Positions 46,216-59,100 of a stretch of DNA of 64,000 nucleotides are shown here, piece by piece. The translations under genes were made by a program, and so were the position numbers. Below the pieces are notes generated by a model that saw only the letters and a program-made list of their open reading frames with translations, ran no database searches and had not been told where the DNA came from. The stretch's first letter is position 1; every line of letters starts with the position of its first letter. This stretch comes from Phyto melanocephala (taxonomy: Eukaryota; Arthropoda; Insecta; Diptera; Rhinophoridae). Where the stretch lies: assembly GCA_941918925.1 (NCBI GenBank), contig OW799237.1, positions 89,439,015 through 89,503,014 on the forward strand. Reading direction: 5' to 3'.

Positions 46216-48360
46216 GTAAGTTTTATTTTTTTCAATAACTTACAAATGTTTTATATTAAAATTTATTTTTTTTTCCTATACCTACCTAATAATATTATGC
46301 TTTTAACAGATATTTTTTTGATTAGCCAAAGGGCTGCAAATATTGTAAATAAATAAAATAAAAAAAATTGTTTACTTATGTAGGTATCTGCATAGCTGCG
46401 TTTTTTTGCTTTTATTTATGTATTTTGTCACTTAAATATGCATATGTACCTACTATGTAGATGCATATTTAAAAAACTTATAATAATTTTTTTCAATTTT
46501 CATCTTATTTGTTAATTATAAATTCGCATACAATTTTAGTGTGTATGCTGCGTTTTTTATTTTGTTTTACTTTTATTCCTGTTTACTTTTTAAACTTTTA
46601 TATTTTTCTCCTCCTCCACCTTTGTTTTGTTTTCTTTTATTTTGTTATTGCTGTTTTGTGAGTGTTTGCTTTGCAAGTATCCTTGTGTATCCATTTATTT
46701 ACTTGCACCAAACATGTTGTTTGACATTCTCTATAGGTACATATGAATAATATTTGTTATATATGTATGTAGATAGAATGCATGAGTTCATATTAATAAT
46801 AGATGTTGTTGTTGCTTATTTAGTGACCCCTCAATTTTGTTTTGTTTTCATTAATGCACTTTTTCTTTAATTTCACTGTTTTGGAATCCTTATTGACAAT
46901 TTTTTTTTAGAGTAACGATCTTAAAGATATTTTAGTTTTTCTAAAACTAGGTACCTAATATTTCTTATGTTAGTATGCTTTGTTAAGAAAATATTTTCAT
47001 CAAGTTATGTATTTACTGATTTTTTTAATTTGGTGGGTACCTTATTAGGAAGTATTAAAATTTTGTCTTTAATCCTCTATTTGTAAACATTCATATTAAA
47101 GTGTTCGATTATTTAAATTCATAAAAAATAATTCTTTAATACAAAAATAGAAGAAAAATAAGAATAAATATTATAGCAATTTAGGTACGAACTTTTAAAA
47201 CGTTATTAATTAATTTTATTTTACCCTTTAGTTACATATTATTATTAACCACTAGCTGAACTCGGGCAGCATTGCTAGTCACAACAAAAATATTGAATAT
47301 AGGCACCTATCGGTCCAGTTGTTTTTGAGAAAATTTGTGCAATAAATATTTTGTGCATATTGGCACATCAAATAATTTGACTACAGCGCCAACCATTGGG
47401 TTCAAAAGAATTTAACGTTTTATTTTTGAATATCAAAGCTACATATGTATATGTATAGTTGTTAAATGCACATTGTGAATACAAGGCATTTTGCTATAAA
47501 ATTCTAATAGAAAAAAATAATTTTTATTTTTTCATTTTTTGTTTTTTTTTTCTGGAATATTTTTTTATTGATCTAAATTAACAAAATAAAAAAAAAAATG
47601 TTATTTTTTAATTAATTAAATATTAAAACTTACCTTTCATCAAATATAATATCAAAATGTTTTTGTTAAATTTAATCTTACAAAAGATCCCGGTTAAGAT
47701 TTTAGCGAAAGAATGGAACAATAGAAAAATGAAAAGAAATCAGCATTTAATTTTTTAAAATAATTTTTATTTTAAAAATGTAAATGATAAAATATGAAAC
47801 ATACCTACAAATGTTAAGGTTATAATCTCTCATTGCTTGATTTTTCGTAAACAACTTAACACAGTATTACCATATTTCTTTATAGTATGTTTATGTTGAG
47901 ATAATAAAATGCAAAACAGTTTACGATAATGGTGGTTTGTTAATGTCCTTTTTATTTAAGATAATCATACATTTAGTTTATTTATAAAAAAAAAGAAAAA
48001 ACACATAACTAAAATAAATTAATTTTTATATAAATATTTAATTTATTTTAAATAAGTATTGTTGACCTTTTTTTGTTCTTTATATACCTATTTTGTTGCA
48101 GATTTTTGTTTGGCTTTAGGTAATAAAAATTCAATTTTGTGGTTTTATTTTTAAAGAAAATATTTTGAATTTATTAAATTATTTTATTCCAATTTTTTGA
48201 CCTACTTCGTAGATCATCATCAGGGATATTTAAAAATATTTTTAATATAATTTTATATCGAGTTGAAAAACAATATTATTTACATATTTATAAGTTAATT
48301 AACTTTTAATTTAATTAATTGTTATAAATGTTCTGTTTGAATCTCGCTTATATAAAATTA
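46216..48360. other. Intron-like AT-rich DNA
   Basis: No exon recognised. A Helitron 3'-end relic in minus orientation is at about 47251 (CTAGCTGAACTCGGGCAGCA). Confidence 0.4.
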
Positions 48361-49036
48361 CTAGCTAATACCCAATGTGCTTCGCCACCCCAAATTTTAG
48401 TATTTAATTCATATGGCAGTTGCCACGCCCACTATTGTTAATGCACCCATTTTTTCCATAAATGTTTATTCGAATATCAAAGTTGCTTTTGCAAAATTTT
48501 AGTACTCTAATCGATATCGTTTTCCAGATATACGAATTTTAGTATTTAATTCATATGGCAGGTGCCACGCCCACTATTGTTAATGCACCAATTTTTTCCA
48601 TAATTGCTTATTTTAATATCAAAGATGCTTTTGCAAAATTTTACTACTCCAATCGATATTGTTTTCCAAATATACGAATTTTAGTATTTAATTCATGTTG
48701 CCACGCCTACTATTGCAAGTACGCCCATTTTTTACCCAAATGTTCATGTGGGTATCAAAGTTTACCGTACTTAATTTGAAGACTCTAGCTGCATTAATTT
48801 TCGTGATATATAATATTTAATACTTTTTCTTTAAGAGGGCGTGGCCCCCCGCCTACTTACAATTTCAAACCAAAGTATAGCCTATAGTTCCTTCCAGACA
48901 TACAGAAGATTCTGTGAAAATTTCAAGGAAATCGGTCCAGCCGTTTAACCTTCTATAAAGCACAAACAAACATACAAACATATAAACATATAAACATACA
49001 AACATACAAACACACATTGATTTTTATATATATAGA
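48361..49036 (-). mobile_element. Non-autonomous Helitron
   Basis: Minus orientation: begins TCTATATATATAAAAATCAA at 49036 and ends GTATTAGCTAG at 48361. The flanking bases are A before TC and T after CTAG, the exact Helitron insertion signature. Internal unit of about 141 bases with ATGGCAGTTGCCACGCCCAC repeated three times (48396, 48537, 48678). Has the 'gaaatcggtccagccgttta' string often seen in insect Helitrons. No coding. Confidence 0.8.
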
Positions 49037-49412
49037 TATTGAAAAAAAATACAGATTTTTTCTCAAATTTTTTTTTTGTAGAATGGTAAAGTTTAGTGAT
49101 AGGTCCTAATTTAAATAAAATTTTGCTTAGTTCTGTAAATTTTATTACAAAATCTAAAATTAAATTTTTCTGTGCAAGAAGTCCTAAAATTGCTTGATTA
49201 TTGATAAATAATGTATTAAACATTTAAACCTTTTTAAAATTATGACAATGCAACATTTGTGAATTAGCTTTGTAGAAAAAAGCGTAAGAATTTGACTTAA
49301 AAATCTTATGATGATTTTTTTATTCTAAATATACAAAAATCGACACCATAAAACTACTTTCATTTATTTTTTTTTGGTTCAAATATTAAGCTTTTCTAAC
49401 TAGTGTACATAT

Positions 49413-50290
49413 ACAGTAGGTGCAAAAATGAGTACATGTTTGAACGTTTAAATTGAAAAGCAAATTAAATTTTTTTCTCTTAATTTATTTTATGTTTTAT
49501 TACTTAACAAAATAGTTTAACAATCAAAACTAAAATTATTAATTTTTTAGAGTAAAACCAACTTAACGGAAACGTCTAGCAAGTCCTCCTTTTTGAAGAA
49601 TTTGAATAGTATATTTAGTATTTAGTCCAATATCCTTTGTTGCGTTAAACATTTTCTATGCGTTTTAGCTTACTTTCCACCAATTTCTAAATTACTTTTT
49701 GTGGAATACTTTCCCATTCACAAAGAACCCATTGTCAAAGCTCGTCCAAATTGGTTGATGGTGATTGGTATTATCCCAACCGTCTTCACGATTGACTACA
49801 AATTCTCAATCGGATTGTGGTCAGGTCTTTGAGCTGGCCACTGCTTCAATTGGAAATTTTGACTGTTAAGCCATTCTTTCACAATTTTTTCCGTATGCTT
49901 AGGGTAGCCATCCAGCTAAAAAATTACTTTTTCCGCATGATAGGTGCTTTTATCTAAAAAACTGATCACGCAGTTAATCTTCTTTCCTCATTATTCCATA
50001 CATTTTTTGCAGTGGGTAAGGGGAAGCAGCCCCAAACCATGACGCTGATTTCACCATGGTTTCACAATCGTTCCGCTGGGCATATCCAGCAATACTGCTT
50101 CACATTAAATTAATAATGATTAAATTTTGATTTGTCTGACCAGATTACATGTTTCCAGTCATCTACGGTCCAGTTTTTGTGCTCTCTGGCAAAACTCAAC
50201 CCTGCCTTAATGTTTTTTTTATCGACAAGGCATGTTTTTTTTATTGCTGCGATATACCCAATAATGCTGCCTTATTAATTAAACCAACTA
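49413..50290 (-). pseudogene. Tc1-like transposase relic
   Basis: Minus-strand reading gives LDGYPKHTEKIVKEWLNSQN, then LKQWPAQRPDHNPIENL (the last catalytic block of Tc1 transposases) and WESIPQKVI near the C-terminus, with stops between. The plus-strand left end CAGTAGGTGCAAAAATGAGT (49413, after TA) looks like a Tc1 terminus; the matching right end was not seen. Dead copy. Confidence 0.7.
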
Positions 50291-50732
50291 CTAAAGGACG
50301 TTAACGCATTATTTAATGAAAAAATCAAGGCTAACTACTTGCAAAAACATTCTATATTGCTCAGTGCGTGTAATTAAATGAACAAAAATTAAAATACATT
50401 ATTTCTATAAGAAAATTGTGCTAAATATGCTGTAGCTTCTAAAATGTTATTTTATTAACCTCAATGATAAATTCTATTTGCGGTAGTAAAATTTATTTTT
50501 TTTAAATCGTGTGGGTATTACTAATTAAGTAGCAGACTACGCACTTATAAATTTAACCGGTCTAATGTTGCCAATATATAAGAGTACGATAATTGTACGA
50601 TTTATCCACTAGCAAATTACTGTAAATAATGTGAAAAATACAACTGTATCCAGAAAAATCTCATATTGTTTAAGGATTTTTTTTTGTTACAATAGAACTG
50701 GAAATATTGAAAAAATCAATTTTATATTTAAA

Positions 50733-51542
50733 CTAGCCAAGCCCGGCGCGCGTTACTACGCCCCTTAATGAATAAAAATGTATTCTAAATTTTAATTAAA
50801 TATATTAAACATAATATTTTATTGATTTTTATTGTAATGCAAGTGGGTATACAATATTTTTGGTTTTTCCATTTGCTGTAAAAATTAACAAATTTTTTGG
50901 TTTTCCCACTCTGGAGCATGCGACGTACAGCTGGCCATGTAAAAAGCATGGATTTTTCAAAATCAATCCTGCAACACGCAGATATTGTCCTTGTGCTTTG
51001 TTGATAGTAATATCGAAGGCAAGGCGAACTGGAAACTGTAGTCACTTAAAGTTGAAAGGCAAATCCGTAGGAACCTTTGAAATTCGTGGAAATAGCTGCA
51101 AATAATTACTTCTTTTTAATGGGCGTGGCAATGCCCACTTTTCTAATTACGAAATTATATATTCATGACAGCTCAAAATGTGTGCAAAGTTTCAGAAAAA
51201 TCGGTCAAGTGCAAGAAGCTAAAAATGTTAACTTTTTTTTTTATGGGCGTGGCACTGCCACTTTTCTAGTCACGAAATTGTATAATCATGAGAGTTTAAT
51301 ATTTGTGCAAAGTTTCAGAAAAATCAGTCAAGTGCAAGTAGCTAAAAATGATAACTTATCTTTTATGGGCGTGGCCCGTCCACTTTTTGCCACCCTTAAA
51401 CACTCCCTGGAAAGTGTAAAATAACTTGCCTAAGTTTTATTTCGATCGGCTTTATGGTTTCGGAGTCTGGAGCTAACACACACAAACACACACAAACACA
51501 CACAAACACACAGAGTTTCACTTTGATATATATATATGTAGA
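50733..51542 (-). mobile_element. Helitron with helicase remnant
   Basis: Minus orientation: starts TCTACATATATATATCAAAG at 51542, flanked by A, and ends CGCGCCGGGCTTGGCTAG at 50733, flanked by T. A GC-rich palindrome just before CTAG fits the Helitron 3' hairpin. Three direct units with ATGGGCGTGGC and 'aaagtttcagaaaaatc' strings lie in the 5' half; the 3' half carries the helicase C-terminus. 810 bp. Confidence 0.85.
50829..51044 (-). pseudogene. C-terminus of a Helitron Rep/helicase
   Basis: Minus-strand frame to a stop at 50829: LQFPVRLAFDITINKAQGQ (helicase motif V region), then LKNPCFLHGQLYVACSRVG (motif VI) and NIVYPLALQ at the end. This is the Pif1-type helicase end of RepHel proteins. 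Everything upstream, including motifs I-IV and the Rep domain, is absent, and a stop lies just before the first block. Not functional. Confidence 0.85.
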
Positions 51543-53768
51543 TGTGATTAAGTTTTTTAGCGTTTTGATTTTGTAGAAATAAAAATAGTTTTCTTACATA
51601 TACATAATATGACTATTAAAATTTTGTTTAAATTAAGTTAAAGTTAAATTTTTTTTCTATTCTTTCTTAATCTTTTAATTTATTGGATTTTTTGTAATTT
51701 TTATAGGCATAAAAGAAAACAACACACATAATTATTTTACTATATTTTTAAATATTAATAAATAAATCTATAATGTATTTTTTTACAAAATGTTTATGCA
51801 CACATTTAAAAATACATATGTATGTATGCATGTACATACTTTTATATGCTTTTACAGATTTTTAACACGGGTGAATTGAGGTCAATAGAGCGCAACAAAA
51901 AAAAAAAATAAATAAATAAAAAATATATAAAATAATACAAGAACAAAAAAATATCAACTGACAAAATTTATTCTTATACTTAATATACTGATGCTGGCCC
52001 TGTCTTTTACATTATCATGCATACAGTTTTTTATTTATTTTTTGTTTGTTTAATAAATATTTTAATTTTGTTATTTATGGAAACACTTGTTTGTTGCAGC
52101 AGCAGCTGTAACTGCAACATATGATATCTAATCGCAACGCATACATGTACTTTATTAAAAAAAAAAAAAAAAATAAAAAACAGACAACATAATTTAACAA
52201 TTTGTATGACCATTTATTAAGATTTGTTGCTGACGATGTATGCCGGTGGTTTTTACTAAATCGTTTGCGTTGACAACCGGCAGCGGTTGTATATCCAATG
52301 CCCGCAGATATTGAGTTTTTTTTTAGTAAATATAAGTTTACCCCTTCTTTTATGTTGAAATAAATTGTCGGTTGAAATTGATATTTTATAATTGTCTAGA
52401 CAATTAGGGAAATATTGGACACATATTTTATTATAACAGACAGCACGAATATCAAAATTGTGTTACTAATTTTTTTGTAAAGTGTTATTTCGATACTTTT
52501 AAAATGTTATCAATCATTTTCATTTATAGCCTAATATAAAAATATAATACAAATTAAAATTAAAAGTTCAAATGTAATACTTTAAAAATTTTCAATTACG
52601 TTTCCCTAAATGTTATCATCAATTAATTTTGAACTTCATATTTCTAAAATTTTTGTAATTTAATAAGTGTAAGAAATGTATTTATATTTATTACAATTAC
52701 ATAAATACGCATACATAAATATGTAAAGTTCTACAAAAGATAAGAATTTGTCAGCAACCCACCAAAAATTAAAAAAACATACATACATACATTTTCTTAC
52801 TGTCGAAGTTTAAAACACACACACATACACAAGTCTCTATGCTTTTCTACTATCTTTTTGTACCTATTCAGTAATATCGTTACTTTTCTACATTTTAGAA
52901 AAAAGAAATTTTCATCATTTAATTATCCTGTAAAACGGAAATGATTATTATTTAAATTGAGTTCAACGTAGTCATGCCATCATTATCATCATCATCATAT
53001 CGTCATAGTCACTTCATCTCAATAGCATTATCATCGCCAGCAACCTCATCAAACCTTTTGACTATAATGTGAAATTATTGCAGCCACCTAGACTTTTTAA
53101 TAACACCTACTGCTGTTTCCATTCAAACAGATTTATTTACACATACAACTAAAATATTGAAGTTTGTTGTTGTCATTCATTGTCCTCGTCGGAAATGCGC
53201 TCTTTCTCATTTATTCACTTGTCTTGTCTTGTTAAATATGTCTGTAAATGAGTGAGTAAACTGTTACTTAAAGGAGTGATGTCAACAAATGTTTAATATT
53301 TCACCTAGTAAGTCTTTGGTTAACTTTTGAAGTATAGAGAATTATTCGTAGTTATTTTACGTGAAAATAGTATATACGACTGAGGCCTGAGCCGCTTTGC
53401 ACACCAAAACAATATTTATGTATTGTATTCATTTTAAGATAGTAAATAGCTTATTGTTGTTAGTGAGTATTTTTTTTTTTAGTTTTCTCCATCTGCCGTG
53501 TTCGCATGTGCATTTATTTTGTATCATTCTAAATACCATTTTATTTGTTACGATTATATTTTCTGTTAGAAAAGAGAAATAATTTCGCTACAAAAGACAT
53601 CGTATATATTAACCCAGGTATCAATTTATTTTCCTCCATACCAAATTTTATCAATATCCAACCAGTAGTTTTTTTGAGGTCTTTACATTGACTGTAATGG
53701 TCGCTATCAAAATTTTTAAAATATATTTCTTATAGTTTATTATAAGTGTAGATAAGAAAAACGATATA
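51543..53768. other. Intron-like AT-rich DNA
   Basis: Simple repeats: a CATA run near 52780, CATCAT near 52990. A short TTTTTTACAG-like acceptor near 51855 is followed by an early stop. No supported exon. Confidence 0.4.
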
Positions 53769-55469
53769 CAGCTAAAGCTCGGTATAACAAACAGTTTCAT
53801 TAACGTAAATCTGATATACAGCTAACGCTCAATATAACGAACTCTCACATTAACGAAAATCCGATATAATGAATGAGGAAATTTTATTTTTAACCACTTT
53901 TCATAAAGATCGATTAACTTATTTTACACCCGAATTGTTAACAGTATAAGAAAAAGAGTACATTACAAAAGCTTTTTTGTGCGCTTTTTAATTTGTTTTT
54001 ACATAATGAGAGAACATGTCGATCAGATTCAAGCCTAACCAAAAAATTTAATCCTTTATGATGTGGTATTTACGGCATTATTTTAGTCCCAAGCCCTACT
54101 GATTGGAGCTCCATAAAAAATATTTAATTTATTTGTCACCACCTTAAACAATTTTACCTTGGACCATAACAAAATAGTTTTGTTTAAAGTAATGTTGAAG
54201 CAAGAAGCTGTATTTAAACAGTGTATCAATCAGTAAGAAATTAAGGAAAAGGAAAAAATATTAGTGTAGAAACCAAAGTACTTATACATTAGGGTGATCG
54301 ACTCGGTTTTACAACCGGTGGAAAACCCGGTTTTTTCCTCTTTCAGCTGGCGGTTTTTTATAAATGTTAATTTTTCGAATATCGAATACACCGGTTTTTT
54401 TTTTATCGGAAAAAGCCGGTTTTTTGTTTGTTTAGTTTATTTTCATATATCTATGTAACCAATCATACCATAGTATTTTTAGTACGCGAAAAGTTTCCAA
54501 AAATCAGAAAATAAAAACTTTTTAAATATTCTTCTATAATATTGTAAGAAATTTTTTTGTTGTTTAAAAAACAAAACAAAAATAAGAAAAAAATTAAGCT
54601 TAAATATTATTTTTTTATAGGATATAAAACTAAAGTTAAAAGTAGTTAAAGAATAAACTTAGCTGATCGAAGAAAAGAAAAAACAATAATCCGTCCTTCC
54701 AGTTTTGCCTATATTGTATATCTGTTATAGGGGTATAAATGAAATTTTAAAGATTTTCTCTCTAGCCTTTAAAATGTATTTTAAATTACAGAAATCATTT
54801 AAAAAAATACGTTAGTGCATATTAGTTTAAAACATCTATTTAACATTTAAAAAATGTACAGAAGGAGATACAAAAATTTAAAATAGCCTTATTTATTTAT
54901 ATAATAATTTATTGTATTTATTTATTTTACTTGTAAAGAGTACCTTTTGTCCTTAAATTCAACTAATTAAAACCAAATATTTCAACTGCATTAATGTCAG
55001 TTATTGCGTAATTGTGCAGCCAAACGTATATAAACTGTGAAAATTTCGTATTTAGATATAAAATTTCTTATAATCTTTTTTACAAAATTTTTTAATTTTT
55101 TCTTTAAGGAATTATATTTTATATATTCGAACCGGTTAACCGGTTTTTTTTTAATTCTAAATTTCGAACTATTTGAAAACCGGTTTCTTAAAAAAGTCGA
55201 ATAATCGATCACCCTAATATACATACATACATACATATAATATGCACTTTGAAACGCTGGAAAATAAAACTTTATAAAGCTTAAAATTTACAAGCAATGG
55301 AAATCGACGTTAACTTAAGGGTGAGAAATAAATATAAGACTCCGGGTTTTATTTAAATGATGGCTGGCTATCACGTCTTAAAAGAATTATATGTGCTGTT
55401 TACTATAAAAAATTTCTCAGTTGACCAAAAATGGCCTAACATTTTATTCGTTATACGGAGCTTTGCTTG
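53769..55469. mobile_element. Pogo/Tigger-like element split by a MITE
   Basis: Left end CAGCTAAAGCTCGGTATAAC and right end GTTATACGGAGCTTTGCTTG are mirrored with a few mismatches; TA flanks each (53767-53768, 55470-55471). Two direct subterminal copies of about 55 bases sit at the left (53765 and 53810). The 'CGGTATAACGAA' style ends resemble pogo/Tigger elements (inference). Without the nested 54289-55217 insertion it would be about 770 bp. No transposase seen. Confidence 0.65.
54289..55217. mobile_element. CCGG-rich MITE, copy 2 (nested)
   Basis: TTAGGGTGATCGACTCGGTT at the left and AATCGATCACCCTAA at the right share a 13-base inverted end. TATACA lies directly outside on both sides (54283-54288, 55218-55223). 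Same family as 7495-8315. Superfamily not certain. Confidence 0.78.
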
Positions 55470-56807
55470 TATACAGGTAGTACATATATTTTTAAAAATC
55501 GAACAAATAGTAAAAGCATTTTTCTGAAATATATGGAGTAATTAAATCTGTTTTTTACAGGGAAATATCTTTAAAAATGAAAACACATCAAACAACCTAT
55601 AAATATTATAATTTGACTCTCAATTTGATGCAAAACTGTAATAGCAAAATTTTTTTTGTATTGACCCGTGTTATCCTTTCCACATTTTCATATATTCTTT
55701 TTTTGTGGAACAATTTTAATATATTTCTTATTAATACTTGTTTCTTTATACATTTCGTTGGTAACAGGTAAAAAGGCCATAACTCGTATATTTTACGAAA
55801 TTGAATTTTTACGAATTTGTTAAAAAAAACTCGTTTAATTTTTTAATTATGGAAAATTTTCTATTCTCTATAAATTATCTAGTTATGAATTATTTTCGTA
55901 ACTTTGTTTATTTGTACACAATTTTTGGTATACAATTTTTTGTTAAAGAATTTTTACATTTATGTATATAAAAATTTATTCAAATTCTCTTTTTTTCTTA
56001 AAAGTTTAACGGTTTCATTCCATGAAATACCTGATGTGTTAGTTTTTCTGGTCGGATGCTAGTGGTGATAAACTTTTTAAATATTGTCATCATTTTCTAT
56101 TGTTTGTTCTAAGAACAATGTTTCTGCTGCAAATGTTTATATTTGTTTTTGTAATTGAACGCCTACTTTTTTTTGTATAACACAAACACATACGACTACT
56201 GTGAACTTATGAAAAAATGTTTAATTTATACTATACATTCATCCAACTATTCAACTTGTTAATAGTGTCAGCAAACTAACGAACATTATGTAGTACGAGC
56301 ATATACATACATAAATGTAGTTGTCGAGAACATCAAGTGATAATAATTGTAAGAATACGAGTATGAGTGCGTTATCTTATCTCGGCGGTGAAACGTAGCA
56401 GTAGGTAGGCCTTTTAGCAGGCCTTATTTAGTAAAAATAAATTAATAAATCGGATTCCTTTTTAAAAACCATTAGCTTTTTATTAGTCTAAAGATATTGA
56501 AGAAAGCCCTTCTACAATAATATCTTTTACATAGTCTTCTAGAAAGGGAAAAGATCTGTAAATTTCTACTGAAGTCTAATTTGAATTCTTTTACCAGAAA
56601 AAATGTTCATCCGAAAAAACTTCAAGAGGTCTTTCGAATGCCAAACACTTAGGCTATCTTAACGAGGAATAAGATGTTATTCTGTAAGAGTTCTATAAAT
56701 ATAATCCTAACTGTTTTTAGAGGAATTATTACATATTAGTATTTAATTGTAAATTTCTCTGGGAGGGAATACACTCCTCTTTTGAGCAGTTTATCTTAAT
56801 TAACTTA
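55470..56807. other. AT-rich intron-like DNA
   Basis: A partial GGCCATAACTCGTA MITE fragment near 55776. The stretch 56400-56800 is less AT-rich and may be the 5' side of the LINE relic that continues after the mariner insertion, but no conserved block is readable. Confidence 0.35.
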
Positions 56808-56914
56808 TATCGGGTGTCCCAACTAGAACGCAATTTTTAAATTTTAAATAAAACACAGATATTTAAAAAAAAAATCGTGAAACTTTATTATATCGTAAAG
56901 TAGACAGAATGAGG

Positions 56915-57172
56915 TTATGTATGGAACAATATATCGTGCAGATGGCCGCCGCGGCTTTGCTGGCACACACGCGATCTTTTAATGAAATTTTCAATGCAGC
57001 GTCCAATTTTCTCTTTTAAGGCTTGAGTCGTCGTCGGCTTATTTGCGTAAACCATCGACTTCAAAAAACCCCAAAGAAAAAAATCTAAAGGTGTTAAATC
57101 ACACGATCTAGACGGCCAATTCTGGTCTCCAAAACGCGAAATAACACGACCGGGAAATGACTGATGCAGCAA
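56915..57172 (-). pseudogene. Mariner transposase C-terminal fragment
   Basis: Continuous with the QDGATCHTA block upstream, which holds the second catalytic Asp. SCDLTPLDFFLWGFLKSMVY carries the third catalytic Asp. The tail extends about 50 residues, with the usual NKPTTTQALKEKI helix. In-frame stop upstream (after GMWF). Confidence 0.8.
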
Positions 57173-57273
57173 TTGAATTGTTTCTCTGGCTGTATGACAT
57201 GTGGCGCCATCTTGTTAAAACCACATGCCCTCCACATTCATTTCTTCAATTCTAGGCAAGAAAAAACTGGTTA

Positions 57274-57627
57274 TCATTTCACGATACCGAACACCATTGA
57301 CTGTTTGCGCTTGACCTGCCTCATTTTCATAAAAAAAGGTCCAATGATTCCTCCAGCCCAAAAACCACACCACACAGTGACACGTTGAGGATGCATTTGC
57401 TTCTCGTGAATCACTTGAGGATTTTCCTCACCCCAAATGCGGCAATTCTGCCTATTGACGAAGCCATCAAGATGGAAATGGGATGATCGCAATTTGTGAA
57501 CTGTAGCCGCAAAACTTTCACCATTTTGGTAAAACAATTTCACAATGAGAATGCGTTGTTCATTCGTGTAGCGCTCCATTTTTACTAACCTCGTACCTTC
57601 TACTAGCAAACAATAACAATTGTTCAA
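57274..57627 (-). pseudogene. Mariner transposase N-terminal and central fragment
   Basis: True start is probably the ATG at 57579 (MERYTNEQRI). About 29 residues of the first helix-turn-helix are joined directly to HFHLDGFVNRQNCRIWGEEN, then HPQRVTVWCGFWAGGIIGPF. The frame is lost shortly after GGIIGPFF. Confidence 0.75.
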
Positions 57628-57704
57628 ATGTCAAACAATGACACTTCGAATGGCGCCAAATTTAAAAATTGCGTTCTAGTTGGGACACCCGATGTAAGAA
57701 GGGC

Positions 57705-59100
57705 GACCAAAATATAGTCACAAATTATAGAGGCTTATTGCTAATAGGTACTCCTTGTAAAATTTTTAAAAATATTTTATTGAATCGTCATATTGTCAAA
57801 AAACCATATATTTAATAAATTTCAAGCAGGACTTAGGAAAGCATTTCTACAATAGATATCGGATTATCGGTTCCATAAAGTATCGTGCTTGGAAATTTCA
57901 ACCAAACTTATAAGGATTAGAGCCGGATTTGGGATCGATTTACATTTTCTAAATACTTTTCAAGTCCATTGTTGTTTCTATTATATATAAATGATTCACC
58001 TGACGTTCTTGTTCGTGGTGGAGTAATTGTTGCAAATGTAAATGTTTAAATATTGCTTTATGAAGATGACATTTTAATTTTATCAGACACTTCAAATGGT
58101 GTGCAAGAAAATAAACTAAACATATAAACAAACAAATAAACTAAACATTTTTAATGCTTCCTTAAAAAACTTACATATTTTTAAGCCCCAGGCTTTAAGC
58201 AATGTTTTTAGATATAAAAAAAATTTCGAACTTAAGTTCGAAAATTTTCGAACATTAAAAAAACTTAAACTTTTTCATTATCCTTTAAAAACTCATGCAA
58301 AATGCAAGGACATTTTAAATTTTTAGCAAATTACTATCTTCAAAATTTAGTAATATCTAACTAATAACTAAATGTAAACAATAAAACAAAATTTTATATA
58401 ATTTTTTAACTCTCAAAGGATAAACTAACTGTGTTTATAAAAAATGATATTCGTAACTGCTGCACAATTTTAGGGATACAAAAGATTTAATGATATGGAA
58501 AAACTTTTTCGTTTTTTCATTAAAAAATACTTTACCTGCCTACCATGATGCCAAACTTAGAAACTTTTTTCAACACCTTTTATATATCAACTATAAACAT
58601 TAATTTTTGTTACGTTAATAAAATATTATCTCTAAGTCCACATAGACATCCACGCATGTTGTCAGAAAATGTGATAGTGCTCAATTTACCTTGGGCAAAA
58701 TAGTGATCCAATCTATGTAATTTATGTATGTATACTCCTTATATTATTAAAGTTGTGCATAAACATCATGGGAACAAATTGTATGTCTTTTGGAAACAAA
58801 AGCTAGCAATGACTTTGATGCCCTCGCGTCCAGCTCACAATTTCATGATCTCTATTCGAAACTTTATTTTAACAAAAACCTCAAATCATATCGCAGTTTT
58901 TTCATCACAAACTACCAGACTAAATATTAAAGCCAGATGTGGTTTACTGGATTTTTACTTTAAATGTTTCAAAAATAATACCGTCGTTATATGTACAGTT
59001 TGTAATATGAAAGAATCCATATTGGGATATGTACTGCTTAGAGCGAATTTAGGATCATTTATTTTGGCTAGCGGACGCCATATAATAACGATGTATTAAA
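57705..59100 (+). pseudogene. LINE reverse transcriptase relic
   Basis: Plus-strand, frame-broken: NYRGLLLIGTPCKIFKNILL (motif 1-2 region), then SPLLFLLYINDSPDVL and a YEDDILILSDTS-like form of the YADD catalytic box near 58050. A later open frame at 58728-59099 ends with LDFYFKCFKNNTVVICTVCN, resembling the C-terminal cysteine motif. Order fits a Jockey/I/R1-type non-LTR element. Many stops. Confidence 0.65.

Larger units (their letters stand above)
56808..57694 (-). mobile_element. Mariner element with DD41D-type spacing
   Basis: Inverted ends ATCGGGTGTCCCAACTAGAA continue for about 34 bases; TA flanks both sides (56806-56807, 57695-57696). Minus-strand transposase starts MERYTNEQRILIVKLFYQNG at 57579, then jumps to HFHLDGFVNRQNCRIWG, showing an internal deletion that removed the rest of the DNA-binding part and the first catalytic Asp. 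The C-terminus (QDGATCHTA ... SCDLTPLDFFLWG) keeps the last two catalytic Asp with 41 residues between them. At least one frameshift and one stop. 887 bp. Confidence 0.88.

Noticed and set aside
51855..51900. Exon after a TTTTACAG acceptor joined to the 46179 exon
   Set aside because: In the needed phase it stops after about seven codons and runs into poly-A; no support.
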